Source: an uncultured Clostridia bacterium (GTDB taxonomy: Bacteria > Bacillota > Clostridia > Christensenellales > Aristaeellaceae). Taken from it: a DNA stretch of 64,000 bases. Shown here in pieces: positions 1-8,286 of this stretch. Under the pieces are notes generated by a model. The model saw only the letters and a program-made list of their open reading frames with translations, ran no database searches and had not been told where the DNA came from. A program made the translations under genes and the position numbers. The DNA is taken from the NCBI GenBank assembly GCA_934662505.1, contig CAKUKE010000001.1, forward strand, positions 124,001 through 188,000. Direction: 5' to 3'. Each line of letters opens with the position of its first letter. The stretch's first letter is position 1.

Positions 1-957
1 CCACAGACTGTTTTCCGTCACCTTCCGGCTGATGGCGTTGGTGGCGACCAGCAGGATGGAGTTGATGACGGAGTTGAACAGGCCAACGGCGGCGCTGTAG
101 GAGTAGTTGGATTCAAGCAGACCTTTGCGGTAGACGAACGTGGCGATGATATCGGACACTTCCATGATGCTGTCGTTGTACAGCAGCAGCGTCTTTTCGT
201 AGCCCACGTTCATGATGTTGCCGATCTGCAGGATGAGCAGGATGGTGATGGTGGGGACGATGGAAGGCAGGGTGATGTACCACATCCGCTGCAGGCGGGA
301 GGTGATGCCGTCAATGGCGCCTGCTTCGTACAGCTCGGCGTCTACGCCGGAAATGGCGGCCATGTAGATGATGCTGTCAAAGCCTACATACTGCCATAGC
401 TGTGATCCGATGTATATAGGTCGGTATGCGCTTTCCAGCGTGAGCAGGTTTTTATCCGTGCCGCCTACTAACTGAACAATGTAGGAAATGACGCCGTCCT
501 TGGCGCAGAAGTCGCGCACAAGGCCGCACACAACCACCATGGAAATGAAGTAGGGCATGTAAGTGATGGTCTGCACCACGCGTTTGTAGGGTTCGCAGCG
601 AATTTCATTCAGCAGCAGCGCCAGAATAATGGGCGCGGGGAAGCAGAAAATCAGACAAAGCGCACTCAGGAGTACGGTATTTCTCAGAATTCGGACGAAG
701 TAGTAGCTATTGAAGAACTGTTCAAAGTGCTTGAAGCCTACCCAGCTGCTACCCAGAATGCCCTTGCGGGGCTGGTAGTTTTTGAAGGCGATGACGACGC
801 CGTACATGGGGTAATAATGGAAAATGAGGAAAAAGGCCAACATGGGCAGGGACATGAGATACAGCCATTTGCGCTGCTTCCATTCCCTTTTGAGAAAACG
901 CCACACCTTGTCGCCGACCGACATGGGCGCGCGGGCAGAAACGGTTGCGTTTTTCAA
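1..957 (-). CDS. LplB-type sugar ABC transporter permease (stop codon outside window)
   Basis: This is an inner-membrane permease of the binding-protein-dependent type I family that carries oligosaccharides or similar solutes (LplB-like). The translation has a basic amphipathic start, a first membrane segment containing MLAFFLIFHYYPMYGVVIAF, and ends with KVTENSLW, the usual C-terminus of LplB proteins, so only the stop codon lies beyond the left edge. I chose a TTG start at 957 because AGAAGG sits 8 nt before it; the in-frame ATG at 924 has no ribosome site. The gene follows the solute-binding protein gene in the same direction. The partner permease (LplC type) and ATPase would lie outside the window. 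Family is certain; the substrate is unknown. Confidence 0.85.
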   Translation of the reverse strand, partial: MKNATVSARAPMSVGDKVWRFLKREWKQRKWLYLMSLPMLAFFLIFHYYPMYGVVIAFKNYQPRKGILGSSWVGFKHFEQFFNSYYFVRILRNTVLLSALCLIFCFPAPIILALLLNEIRCEPYKRVVQTITYMPYFISMVVVCGLVRDFCAKDGVISYIVQLVGGTDKNLLTLESAYRPIYIGSQLWQYVGFDSIIYMAAISGVDAELYEAGAIDGITSRLQRMWYITLPSIVPTITILLILQIGNIMNVGYEKTLLLYNDSIMEVSDIIATFVYRKGLLESNYSYSAAVGLFNSVINSILLVATNAISRKVTENSLW

Positions 958-1060
958 CCTGAATACCTTCTTTCATCTGGCGCTTGCCGGAAAGGAAGCG
1001 AAGGACGCCGGCAAAACTGCGTAATCAACGTGATCAGGAGACGCGGAAGATAAAAGGAAA

Positions 1061-1089
1061 GGCAGAGGAGGAGCGTGTCCTCCTCTGCC
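1061..1089 (-). terminator. Strong intercistronic hairpin between binding protein and permease genes
   Basis: A perfect 12-bp inverted repeat (1061-1072 with 1078-1089) has a 5-nt loop. Read on the minus strand it follows the binding-protein gene and is succeeded by a T-rich stretch. It may terminate part of the transcripts or protect the upstream message, which would give more binding protein than permease. The U-tract is interrupted, so full termination is not assured. Confidence 0.6.
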
Positions 1090-1113
1090 GGAAGCCTTTT
1101 TAAGGGGATAGGG

Positions 1114-2661
1114 TTAACGGGCCAGCCAGCGCTCGTAGGAAGCCTTTTCGATGGCGGTGGCGGCGTCGATGTTCATGGCCTTGATCTGGGCAACATAGTC
1201 ATCCCATTCGGTCAGGGAGCGCTTGCCGGTGATGAAGGCGGTGGTGTTTTCGTTGACGTAGGTGTTCACATCGTTCATGATGTTGTTGAATTCGCTGGAC
1301 TCTTCATCCGTGTAGGACAGGGTCACAGGCATCATGTACTTGTCATCAGCGGAAGTGCCCCAGCGAACCTGGCAGGCATTGGCTTCTTCGCCGTAGGAGC
1401 CGTTTTCACGGGTCCAGTCGCGGAGGAACGCGCCGTGGCTGTACAGATACTTGAAGTTGATGGTCGCAATGTCCACGCCCTCGGCGTTGCGCACGATCTT
1501 GTCGGTGTAGACTTCCTTGCCGTCCACCATGGTGTAGTCTTCGCCTTCCACGCCCCAGTTGGCCAGATGGCTGCCTTCCTCAGAGTAGAACCAATCCAGA
1601 TAGGACACGGCCTTTTCGGGGTTCTTGCAGTCCGCGGTCACAACGGTGGCATAGCCGCGAGCCTGAGTCTGGGTGTAGGAGATGTGGGGGATTTCGCCGT
1701 CGGCGGTCAGCTTGGGATAAGCGACGCCCAGCATTTCGTAGTTGGGATCGATGGCCTTGCCAGCTTCGGTCCAGGAGTCAAAATTCCAGAAACCAACGTA
1801 GGTGGCAGCGGCGCATTCCGCATTCTGGAATTCCTTGCTGAAGTCGTTCCACACGGAGTAGTCTTCCTGAATGAGGCCTTCGGCGTACCACTTGGCCATG
1901 TTTTCCACAGCAGCCTTGTAGTTGTCGGTGATGGGTCCAAAGACCACTTCGCCTTCTTCATTCAGCTGGAAGGTGTCATCAGCGTTGAAGCTGCCCAGGA
2001 AGGAGTTGAAATCGCCGAAGCCGTTGGTGCCGACCATCAGGGGATACTTGAAGTTCGGGTAATCGGCGGGCGCCTTTTCCTTCAGGGTCTTCAGAGCGGT
2101 GTACCAGTCGTCGATGGTCACGGGGATTTCCAGACCGTACTTGTCGAAGATGTCCTTGCGGATGGTGGGGCCGTCCCATTCGGGCTGGGCGGTCAGGTCG
2201 ACCATGCACATGTTCCACACGGCGCCGTTATCGGTGGTGACGGCCTTGCGGACCACTTCGTTGGTCTCCAGAATGTGCTGATAGTTGGGCGCGTTGTCCT
2301 TGATCAGCTGGGTCAGGTCGAGGAAATACTCGTCCGCGATGGCCTTATCGGGGCCGCCGGGGAAGGTCTCGGGGAGACCCCAGCCATGGGTGATGATGTC
2401 GGGCAGCTCGCCGCCGTTGAGCATCAGGTTGTACTGTTCGGTTTCCTGGCCAACGGGGGGATGCTGGAAGATGATCTCCACATTGTTGGCCTCGTTGGCG
2501 CGCTTGATGGTGGCGTTTTCAGACATGCTGTCCACCACCTGGAAGCCCTGACCCAGGGGATACATCCAGGTAAAGGTGACGGTTTCCTCGGCCAGGGCGC
2601 TCATTCCTGCGCAGCAGGAAAGAAGCAGAACCAGCGCGAGCAGGAAGGAAAGTTTCTTCAT
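1114..2661 (-). CDS. Extracellular solute-binding protein, LplA-like, of a sugar ABC importer
   Basis: This 515-residue secreted protein captures a sugar-type solute outside the membrane and hands it to the LplB-type permease encoded just downstream. Residues 1-24 form a signal peptide (basic MKK, hydrophobic core, ALA before EE). LLSC at 13-16 could be a lipobox, so either a lipoprotein or a free secreted protein is possible. The mature part has the length and W/Y/D-rich character of family 1 solute-binding proteins. An AGGAGG-like site precedes the ATG. A small inverted repeat in the leader and a separate terminator upstream show that it heads its own transcript. The substrate cannot be read from sequence. 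Confidence 0.85.
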   Translation of the reverse strand: MKKLSFLLALVLLLSCCAGMSALAEETVTFTWMYPLGQGFQVVDSMSENATIKRANEANNVEIIFQHPPVGQETEQYNLMLNGGELPDIITHGWGLPETFPGGPDKAIADEYFLDLTQLIKDNAPNYQHILETNEVVRKAVTTDNGAVWNMCMVDLTAQPEWDGPTIRKDIFDKYGLEIPVTIDDWYTALKTLKEKAPADYPNFKYPLMVGTNGFGDFNSFLGSFNADDTFQLNEEGEVVFGPITDNYKAAVENMAKWYAEGLIQEDYSVWNDFSKEFQNAECAAATYVGFWNFDSWTEAGKAIDPNYEMLGVAYPKLTADGEIPHISYTQTQARGYATVVTADCKNPEKAVSYLDWFYSEEGSHLANWGVEGEDYTMVDGKEVYTDKIVRNAEGVDIATINFKYLYSHGAFLRDWTRENGSYGEEANACQVRWGTSADDKYMMPVTLSYTDEESSEFNNIMNDVNTYVNENTTAFITGKRSLTEWDDYVAQIKAMNIDAATAIEKASYERWLAR

Positions 2662-2685
2662 GGTTACTACCTCCTATTATTTTGT

Positions 2686-2703
2686 AGTCGGCATCCGCCG
2701 ACT
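2686..2703 (-). repeat. Leader inverted repeat before the binding-protein gene
   Basis: AGTCGGC and GCCGACT are separated by a 4-nt loop, 25 nt upstream of the start codon. It could be a small operator or a leader hairpin that affects ribosome access. A TATAAT sequence at 2794-2799 (minus) is a possible -10 box, without a convincing -35. Confidence 0.4.
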
Positions 2704-2974
2704 TACAATCGTGAAAGGGAAAACGAACGGCGGATTACGCGATTGAAAGAAAACATATATAATCCGGTTTGCTTTTCTCCGCTTTTCACCATTATTATAA
2801 ATCCCTTTCGAGGGGATGTATTTAACAGTGATGGTTGTTTGTTGTGCATTTTATGCTGCGATAAGGTGCAAATACTGTCAATTGAAATTAAATCATGCGA
2901 CAACTTTTGAATATAATATATAAGAATGAGCTTTTGACGGATGAAAAATAGATGAATATGCCAAATTTTTGCTG

Positions 2975-3006
2975 AAAAAGAAAAGCCGGGCGGGAAGCCG
3001 TCCGAC
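2975..3006 (-). terminator. Rho-independent terminator after the MtaA-like gene
   Basis: On the minus strand a 9-bp stem with one mismatch (3006-2998 with 2993-2985) and a 4-nt loop is followed by TTTTCTTTTT. It separates the methyltransferase-like gene from the binding-protein gene. Confidence 0.6.
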
Positions 3007-3075
3007 CGGTTGAAACAGAGAAGGCGGTATAACCATACAGGAAACACGTTTTCTTTCCGCTGCTGCATGCATGAG

Positions 3076-3122
3076 GAGCCGGCAATAGAAATTTCCCCTC
3101 TGAAAGCGGACGTTGCCGGCTC
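3076..3122 (-). repeat. Inverted repeat downstream of the MtaA-like gene
   Basis: GAGCCGGCAA at 3076-3085 pairs perfectly with TTGCCGGCTC at 3113-3122 across a 27-nt loop. It has no U-tract. It may be a 3' UTR stabiliser; I cannot assign a role. Confidence 0.35.
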
Positions 3123-3165
3123 TGGAGCTTTCAGGCAGCCCGCGGTGCGCCCGAACGCCTCCGGG

Positions 3166-4344
3166 TCAGCCGAGGGGGTAGGTGCCGAAGGCGTGCACCG
3201 CCTCGTACATGGCCTGCACGTTTTCCACGGGGGTGCAGGGCGCCATATTGTTGGCGGCGATCATGATGAAGTTGCCCTTTTTCGCCACCTGCGTGGACAG
3301 AATGCGCTGCACTTCGCTGCGGATGTCCGCCGGGGTGCCGTCCTTGACGGTCATGATGGTGGGGCCACCGCAGATGAGCACGTCGTCGCCCACGTCCTGA
3401 CGGATCTTGTCGAAATCCACCGGAAAACCGGTGTCGAACATACCGATGTTCAATTCTCGGGTCAGACCGCCAAAGTGCTGCATGTCGTTGCCGCACAGGT
3501 GCATGGAGACCTTCTCCCCGTAGCCGAAGGTGTCCACCAGCCGCTTGTGATAGGGCAGCACATATTCTTTGTACATGCTGTGGGAGATCATGGTGATGGC
3601 GTCGTCTGCAAAAAAGAAGGAGGAATATGTCGTCCCCCACCGTTCATGGGAGCGGCGGCGCATTTCCGTCATGCGGTGGATCAGGTTGTTGGTGATCCAT
3701 TCCATCAGGTCGGCGTAGTATTCTTCATCCTCCAGCATGTCGATCATCAGGTTGGCGGCGCCCCGCAGCTTGTAGGCCAGATCCAGCACGCCGTCGGTGC
3801 CCTCGCCGGGATAGTTGTGCGGCGATACGATGGGACGTCCCATGTACTCGTGATGCCTGCAGTAGTCCTCCATGTAGTCGATGAATTCGATGCCCGTCTT
3901 GAGCAGCCCGCTTTCGATGGGCAGCAGCTTGGGCATGTCGTAGAGCTTTTCCTTGTGCTTGTCGAAAATGGGCAGGGTGTCGGGCAGGTATTCTCCCTGA
4001 TAGGCCAGCGGCCCGCCCGCCCAGGAACCGTCCAGAGAGTTCTGAAAATCGACACCGAGGTACCATTTGTCCGGCAGACCCATTTCGTAGTCGCACAGCA
4101 GGTTGTGCCGCCGCCAGTACTGGTAGTTCAGCTGGGCGTTGATCTGCACCTCCGGGTCGGTGAAAAACTGCTCGAAGGTGTAGCGGGGCGTGTTGAGCTC
4201 AGGGTTCTGAAAGTAGTTGGTAATGGAGCCGTTGAGCTGCAGGGGCACGCGGATGGGCTTGCCGGCGTCAAACGCCTCCATCACGCGGCGCACCTCATCG
4301 TTGTGCCGCGCGTAATCCACCGGCGTTGCAAGAAAAGAAGACAT
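3166..4344 (-). CDS. UroD/MtaA-family protein, probable zinc-dependent methyltransferase-like enzyme
   Basis: This 392-residue cytosolic protein belongs to the uroporphyrinogen decarboxylase superfamily (PF01208). It lacks the N-terminal arginine-rich substrate motif of true heme-pathway UroD. It keeps HLCGN at 282-286, matching the H-x-C zinc site of MtaA/MtbA-type methylcobamide methyltransferases. The third ligand is not in its usual place; Cys325 (ICGGP) and Cys370 (APCTPVEN) are candidates. A good ribosome site (AAAGGAAGG) precedes the ATG, and a 7-bp hairpin (4361-4377) lies in the leader. It sits between an AraC regulator and sugar uptake genes, so a role in processing an imported methylated or glycosylated compound is plausible but is inference. 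No corrinoid protein gene is visible nearby. Confidence 0.75.
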   Translation of the reverse strand: MSSFLATPVDYARHNDEVRRVMEAFDAGKPIRVPLQLNGSITNYFQNPELNTPRYTFEQFFTDPEVQINAQLNYQYWRRHNLLCDYEMGLPDKWYLGVDFQNSLDGSWAGGPLAYQGEYLPDTLPIFDKHKEKLYDMPKLLPIESGLLKTGIEFIDYMEDYCRHHEYMGRPIVSPHNYPGEGTDGVLDLAYKLRGAANLMIDMLEDEEYYADLMEWITNNLIHRMTEMRRRSHERWGTTYSSFFFADDAITMISHSMYKEYVLPYHKRLVDTFGYGEKVSMHLCGNDMQHFGGLTRELNIGMFDTGFPVDFDKIRQDVGDDVLICGGPTIMTVKDGTPADIRSEVQRILSTQVAKKGNFIMIAANNMAPCTPVENVQAMYEAVHAFGTYPLG

Positions 4345-4400
4345 GGTGAACCCTTCCTTTCGCGGCGAGCCGCCGCGTTTTGTTTTTTGTCAACGACTTC

Positions 4401-4406
4401 ATTATA
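4401..4406 (-). promoter_or_regulatory. Possible activator-dependent -10 box of the MtaA-like gene
   Basis: TATAAT lies upstream of the MtaA-like gene with no recognisable -35 at 16-18 nt. A promoter with a poor -35 next to an AraC-family gene suggests dependence on the activator. This is inference from one box. Confidence 0.35.
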
Positions 4407-4457
4407 TATCCTTCCCGCCGCTGCGTATTTAGCAGAAGCACCCGGAAATTGGTCATT

Positions 4458-5372
4458 TTATGTTGCGGTTTTCCGGATATTGTGCACATCCATGGTGAGC
4501 GCACGCCGATATTCGGAAGGGGCGACGCCAAATTTGTTGCGGAAGGAGCGGGAAAAGGTGTGGATGGACTGAAAATGCAGCCGCTCGGCGATCTGGGTCA
4601 GGGACATGTCCGTTTCCCGCATCAGCTTGAATACATACTGGAAACGGTAGTAATCCCAGTAATCCTTCATGGAGTAGCCCACCACGTTTTTGAAGTGGTG
4701 GGACAGGTAGGAATAGCTGTAGGAGAATTTCTGGCTCACTTCCTCCAGCGTGGTCATGTCTGCGGCGTGCCTGCGGATATACTGGCACAGCTGGCGCATC
4801 AGTGGGTCGGCGGGCAACTCCTTCCGCCAGGAGGGCGTCGCGTCCGTATCGTCGTCATTACGGATGGACAGCCGGTAGGACTTGAGCAGCACCGCGTAGA
4901 CTAACGACTGGAGCATGCGCATCCGGTAGTTTTCCTGAGAGAAAAATTCGTCGATCAGCGCCTCAAACAGGTTGACCAGAATGGGAGGAGAGTCGATGAG
5001 CTGCAGGTGCAGGGAAGTGAAATGCTCCACCAGCACAGGGTCGGCGCTGGGCGCAAAATGGATGCCCACCAGCAGCATGCGGGTGCTTTCCGGGCTGACA
5101 TAGCGCACATCGTGCACCACGCCCTCGGGAATAATGACCATCTGTCCCGCGCTGAGGTTGAAGTGCTGGGAGTTGAAGGTCATGATGGCCGCACCCTCGG
5201 TGATGAGTACGATTTCGTGACAGAACTGGATGTGGGGTTCGCATACCCAGCCCAGATGGGCGGTGATGTCGCCGATCTGCACCAGATAGATGTTGCCCAC
5301 CAGCAGCGGCGGTTCGAGAATGCTGGTGTCCCTTGAACGAACAATGCAGTCGTTAATACAGGTTCTGGACAT
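4458..5372 (-). CDS. AraC-family transcriptional regulator with cupin sensor domain
   Basis: This 304-residue regulator has an N-terminal cupin-like beta domain (about 25-115, with QMVIIPEGVVHDV) and a C-terminal double helix-turn-helix AraC domain (about 200-298, with AERLHFQSIHTFSRSFRNKF and the closing PSEYRR). Such proteins bind a small ligand and activate neighbouring sugar genes. It is the first gene of a same-strand group and has its own strong promoter (5417-5445). GGAG precedes the ATG. Likely targets are the downstream MtaA-like gene and the sugar importer. The ligand is unknown. Confidence 0.88.
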   Translation of the reverse strand: MSRTCINDCIVRSRDTSILEPPLLVGNIYLVQIGDITAHLGWVCEPHIQFCHEIVLITEGAAIMTFNSQHFNLSAGQMVIIPEGVVHDVRYVSPESTRMLLVGIHFAPSADPVLVEHFTSLHLQLIDSPPILVNLFEALIDEFFSQENYRMRMLQSLVYAVLLKSYRLSIRNDDDTDATPSWRKELPADPLMRQLCQYIRRHAADMTTLEEVSQKFSYSYSYLSHHFKNVVGYSMKDYWDYYRFQYVFKLMRETDMSLTQIAERLHFQSIHTFSRSFRNKFGVAPSEYRRALTMDVHNIRKTAT

Positions 5373-5416
5373 GCGATCATCTCCAAATGAATCAATGGGT
5401 TGCTCTTGTTGCTCAC

Positions 5417-5445
5417 ATTATACAACAAAAATGCACAACTTGCAA
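5417..5445 (-). promoter_or_regulatory. Sigma-A promoter of the AraC gene
   Basis: TTGCAA (5445-5440), a 17-nt spacer and TATAAT (5422-5417) lie 45 nt upstream of the araC-type start codon on the minus strand. Confidence 0.75.
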
Positions 5446-6076
5446 TAGATGGGAGAAAAATAGGAAATGCTGACAACTGAAAAGACGGGAAACACGGATT
5501 CGGCTTGAAAAAGAGCAGTCGGTAAGAGAAAGACTGGAAAACCGACGGTGAAACAGAAACGCGAAAACGTGGGCGACAGCTTCCTGCGTGCCCTGCCTGC
5601 GAAAAAAAACAAAGGACAGAGGGAAAACTGTGCTTTTTTGCATGCGAAAGAATGAAAAAGGCAGTCACCTTGCAAACAACGGAGGAAAAACAGACGGTAT
5701 GCGCGGGACGGTTATTGACGGGCACGGTATTCCGCAAGACGGCAAATGAAAAAAAGCCGCGGCAGACGGGGCGAACCGGACGGTCAGCCGCCGTCAGCTG
5801 CGGGCAGGGAAGCTCTGTTTGGGTGAGAGCCGCATGCAGAACGGCGCGGCGTATGCAGGCGGCAGGACAGGAAGACCCTGCTTTCGCGGGGTTTGCCCAC
5901 GGAGCAGCCGCCGCCGTCAGCCGCGGGCAGAGGAGCGTGCAGCGGACAGAAACGCTGCATGCGGTTTCAATGCCATCAGATGCGGAGCAGTGGGCGGGGC
6001 GGAAGGAGCAGCCTGCGTGTTCCGTTTTTTTCGGCAGCCCACGGGGCGCCGGGAAAAAGGCTCCCCTGAGGGGGGG
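5446..6076. other. Gene-free stretch of about 630 bp with a diverged direct repeat
   Basis: I see no convincing gene here. A plus-strand reading frame at 5652-6089 is low-complexity and rich in Arg, Ala and Gly, without a ribosome site. A diverged repeat of about 25 nt occurs twice (around 5784-5809 and 5904-5931), sharing CAGCCGCCGTCAGC-like and CGGGCAG segments. No RNA gene or riboswitch is recognisable. Confidence 0.4.
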
Positions 6077-6532
6077 TTACCCCCGGTAGAGCGTGCTCCA
6101 GACGCCGGTTGTTTCATTTTCGATGTAGCAGCATTCCCGTACGCCGCCGTTGGGCTTCAGCAGGGGCAGGTTGTCCGCAAAGTCGCCCACCATGGCTTCC
6201 GGGTCGATGTCCTTGGGATCCAGCCAGTACACGCGTCCCTCGTCGGAGGATTTGAGGGTGCCTTCGTATTCTGTGGCGCGGTAGATCAGCACCACGTAAT
6301 GGATATCCTCCGTCCAGTGCTTGATGCCCACCAGCGTCGGGTTTTTAATGGTCAGACCGGTCTCCTCAAACACTTCCCGGATGACCGCGTCCTGAAAAGT
6401 TTCGCCTGCTTCCACATGACCGCCCGGAAAAATGGAACCGGGGTAATCTTCGTCCGCCCGCTCCTGCAAAAGCCAGCGTCCCTCCGGGTCGACCACCTGA
6501 CACATGTTCATAAAAACCGCTTTTTCTTCCAT
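6077..6532 (-). CDS. Nudix hydrolase (MutT/8-oxo-dGTPase-like)
   Basis: This 151-residue cytosolic pyrophosphohydrolase carries a full Nudix box, starting GGHVEAGETF and continuing to REVFEETGL, so Mg-binding glutamates are intact. Such enzymes hydrolyse nucleoside diphosphates linked to another group; the exact substrate is unknown. The start at 6532 is set by GGAGG 8 nt upstream. A longer frame that begins at 6856 runs across the spoIIGA control region and is rejected. The gene is divergent from spoIIGA and their shared upstream region carries Spo0A-box-like sites, so Spo0A could affect both. Confidence 0.85.
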   Translation of the reverse strand: MEEKAVFMNMCQVVDPEGRWLLQERADEDYPGSIFPGGHVEAGETFQDAVIREVFEETGLTIKNPTLVGIKHWTEDIHYVVLIYRATEYEGTLKSSDEGRVYWLDPKDIDPEAMVGDFADNLPLLKPNGGVRECCYIENETTGVWSTLYRG

Positions 6533-6571
6533 GGTGCATAGCCTCCGCTTTTGATTGGAATGGAAAAGGGT

Positions 6572-6713
6572 TTCGACAATGAGCGGCGCTTTCCTGCCGG
6601 AAAGGGGACGGGTGTCCCAAAGTGAAGCGTCACATTTTGAAGAAGAAGGCGGGACGGTTCGACATTCTTTGCGTCCTGAATCGACACGCCGGGACGGGGA
6701 AGAAGCGTAAAGT
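6572..6713 (+). promoter_or_regulatory. spoIIGA control region with Spo0A-box-like sites
   Basis: TTCGACA, the reverse complement of the TGTCGAA Spo0A box, occurs at 6572-6578 and 6658-6664. A one-mismatch copy (ATCGACA) is at 6680-6686. The last copy overlaps a possible -35 (TCGACA, 6681-6686) that stands 21 nt before a possible -10 (TAAAGT, 6708-6713). B. subtilis spoIIG likewise uses a long -35/-10 spacing with Spo0A bound at the -35. The motifs are seen; the function is inferred. Confidence 0.6.
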
Positions 6714-6737
6714 GGGACATGGAAGGAGCGGGAAGAA

Positions 6738-7535
6738 ATGACGCTGTCGCCGGACGGCTTTCTTGGGCTGAACCTCGTCATGGACGGTTTGTGTCTGGCC
6801 GTGGCCGCACGATGGCTGGGGGTGCGGATGCCGGTCTGGCGGTGTCTGGCCGCCATGGCGGCGGGCGGCGTGTGCGCACTGGCGGCATTGGCGCCGGGCG
6901 GCGCCGCGTCGTCTCTGGGTGCGCTGGCGCTGGGCGCGGCGGTGATGGCGGCGCTGGCTTTTCCACATGCCTTTGTGCGGGGGATGAGTGCGCTGTGGGC
7001 GGTGGGACTGCTGCTTTGCGGGGTGGAGAGCGCGGCGAAGCGCTTTCTCCCCGGCGGCTGGGCGCTGGGCTGCTGCTATCTGAGCGCGCTGGGGCTGGCG
7101 CTCTGGCCGGGGCTGCGGCCGCGGGCGGCGCGGGACGGGACGCTTTGCACCGTTCGCCTGCACTGGCGGGGACGGTGGGTCGTGCTGGCCGGACGGGTGG
7201 ATACGGGCAACGATCTGCGGGACGGGCTGACAGGCTGCCCGGTTCTGGTGGCGTCCGGAGATACGCTGGGGACGCTTTTGCCCGGAAGCGGGTGGACCCT
7301 TCAGCGGGGCGTGCGGCTCATTCGTGCGCGTACGGTGTCAGGCGACGCGCTTTTGCCATGCTTTCGGCCCGATCGGGCGGAAATACGGTGGGGAAAAAGA
7401 AAAATACGCTGCGATATGGTGGTGGCCGTTTCGATGAAGCCCCTTTCCCGGGCGCTGGTGCCCGGCGAAGCGGTGCGGATGTGGGGAACGGTGAGGAAAG
7501 GAAGGGACAAGGGGTGCGGAGCATCGTTGAACTGA
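6738..7535 (+). CDS. spoIIGA: Sporulation sigma-E processing peptidase SpoIIGA
   Basis: SpoIIGA is the membrane aspartic protease that removes the pro-sequence of sigma-E in the mother cell after septation. The protein is 265 residues long. The N-terminal half (about 1-125) is a run of membrane segments. The C-terminal half has the protease signature VDTGN at 154-158 followed by [11 protein letters not shown], as in known SpoIIGA. AAGGAG precedes the ATG by a normal distance. It overlaps the start of sigE by 22 nt, consistent with co-translation, and is preceded by Spo0A-box-like sites. The gene order spoIIGA-sigE-sigG is the classical one in endospore formers. Confidence 0.93.
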   Translation: MTLSPDGFLGLNLVMDGLCLAVAARWLGVRMPVWRCLAAMAAGGVCALAALAPGGAASSLGALALGAAVMAALAFPHAFVRGMSALWAVGLLLCGVESAAKRFLPGGWALGCCYLSALGLALWPGLRPRAARDGTLCTVRLHWRGRWVVLAGRVDTGNDLRDGLTGCPVLVASGDTLGTLLPGSGWTLQRGVRLIRARTVSGDALLPCFRPDRAEIRWGKRKIRCDMVVAVSMKPLSRALVPGEAVRMWGTVRKGRDKGCGASLN

Positions 7536-8227
7536 AGGCATGGCTTTACGCGGTTTTATCCCGTCTGCAGTCAGGCGGGGTCGGGTATGTGGGCGGCGCG
7601 GAACCGCTGCCCCAGCCTCTGACGGCGGAGGAGGAGAGCCGCCTGACCCGCAGGCTCCGGCAGGGCGATGAGGAAGCCCGGAGCGTGCTGATCGAGCGGA
7701 ACCTGCGGCTGGTGGTGTACATCGCAAGGAAATTTGAAAATACCGATGTGGGACTGGAGGATCTGGTTTCCATCGGGACGATCGGACTGATCAAGGCGGT
7801 GAATACCTTCGACCCGGATAAAAAGATCAAGCTGGCGACCTATGCCTCCCGGTGCATTGAAAACGAGGTGCTCATGTTTCTGCGGCGCAATCACCGCACT
7901 CGGATGGAGGTATCGCTGGACGAACCCCTGCGCACCGACTGGGACGGCAACGAACTGCTTTTGTCCGACGTGCTGGGCACGGAAAGCGACCTGGTGTACC
8001 GCAATCTGGAGGAGAACGCGGAAAAACAGCAGCTTACCGCGGCGCTGTCCCATCTGACGGCGCGGGAGCAGGAAATCATGCGTCTGCGCTTCGGCCTGAA
8101 CGGGGGACGGGAAATGACGCAGAAGGAGGTGGCGGATAAAATCGGCATTTCCCAGTCCTACATTTCCCGGTTGGAAAAACGTATTCTGAACAGGCTTCAG
8201 GTCGAAATGACGCGTACGACTTCCTGA
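7514..8227 (+). CDS. sigE: RNA polymerase sporulation sigma factor sigma-E
   Basis: Sigma-E directs early mother-cell transcription in sporulation. The 237-residue product has an N-terminal amphipathic pro-sequence ([13 protein letters not shown]) leading to GYVGG, the region cut by SpoIIGA. Regions 2 to 4 follow: [32 protein letters not shown], the [13 protein letters not shown] segment, and a final helix-turn-helix with [16 protein letters not shown] set a GTG start at 7514, with AAGGAAGG about 8 nt upstream, because the longer frame from 6719 overlaps all of spoIIGA. It lies downstream of and overlapping spoIIGA. Confidence 0.94.
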   Translation: MRSIVELKAWLYAVLSRLQSGGVGYVGGAEPLPQPLTAEEESRLTRRLRQGDEEARSVLIERNLRLVVYIARKFENTDVGLEDLVSIGTIGLIKAVNTFDPDKKIKLATYASRCIENEVLMFLRRNHRTRMEVSLDEPLRTDWDGNELLLSDVLGTESDLVYRNLEENAEKQQLTAALSHLTAREQEIMRLRFGLNGGREMTQKEVADKIGISQSYISRLEKRILNRLQVEMTRTTS

Positions 8228-8236
8228 AAACGGGCT

Positions 8237-8266
8237 GAATATCCGCACCGGGGCGGTGCCATACTG
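8237..8266 (+). promoter_or_regulatory. Sigma-G/sigma-F-like forespore promoter of sigG
   Basis: GAATA at 8237-8241 and CATACTG at 8260-8266 are separated by 18 nt. This matches the B. subtilis sigma-G pattern (GMATR, 18 nt, CATNMTA) in all but the last base. It lies 21 nt before the sigG start, so sigG could be driven in the forespore and by its own product. Confidence 0.6.
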
Positions 8267-8286
8267 CAAGTGACGGAGGTGGCAGT

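Noticed and set aside
3166..4344. Heme-pathway uroporphyrinogen decarboxylase
   Set aside because: The N-terminal arginine-rich substrate motif is missing and there are no heme genes nearby.
5652..6089. Plus-strand frame of 145 codons
   Set aside because: Low-complexity Arg/Ala/Gly composition, no ribosome site, and it overlaps the end of the Nudix gene.
6533..6856. N-terminal extension of the Nudix gene
   Set aside because: It would run over the spoIIGA control region; the ATG at 6532 has the ribosome site.
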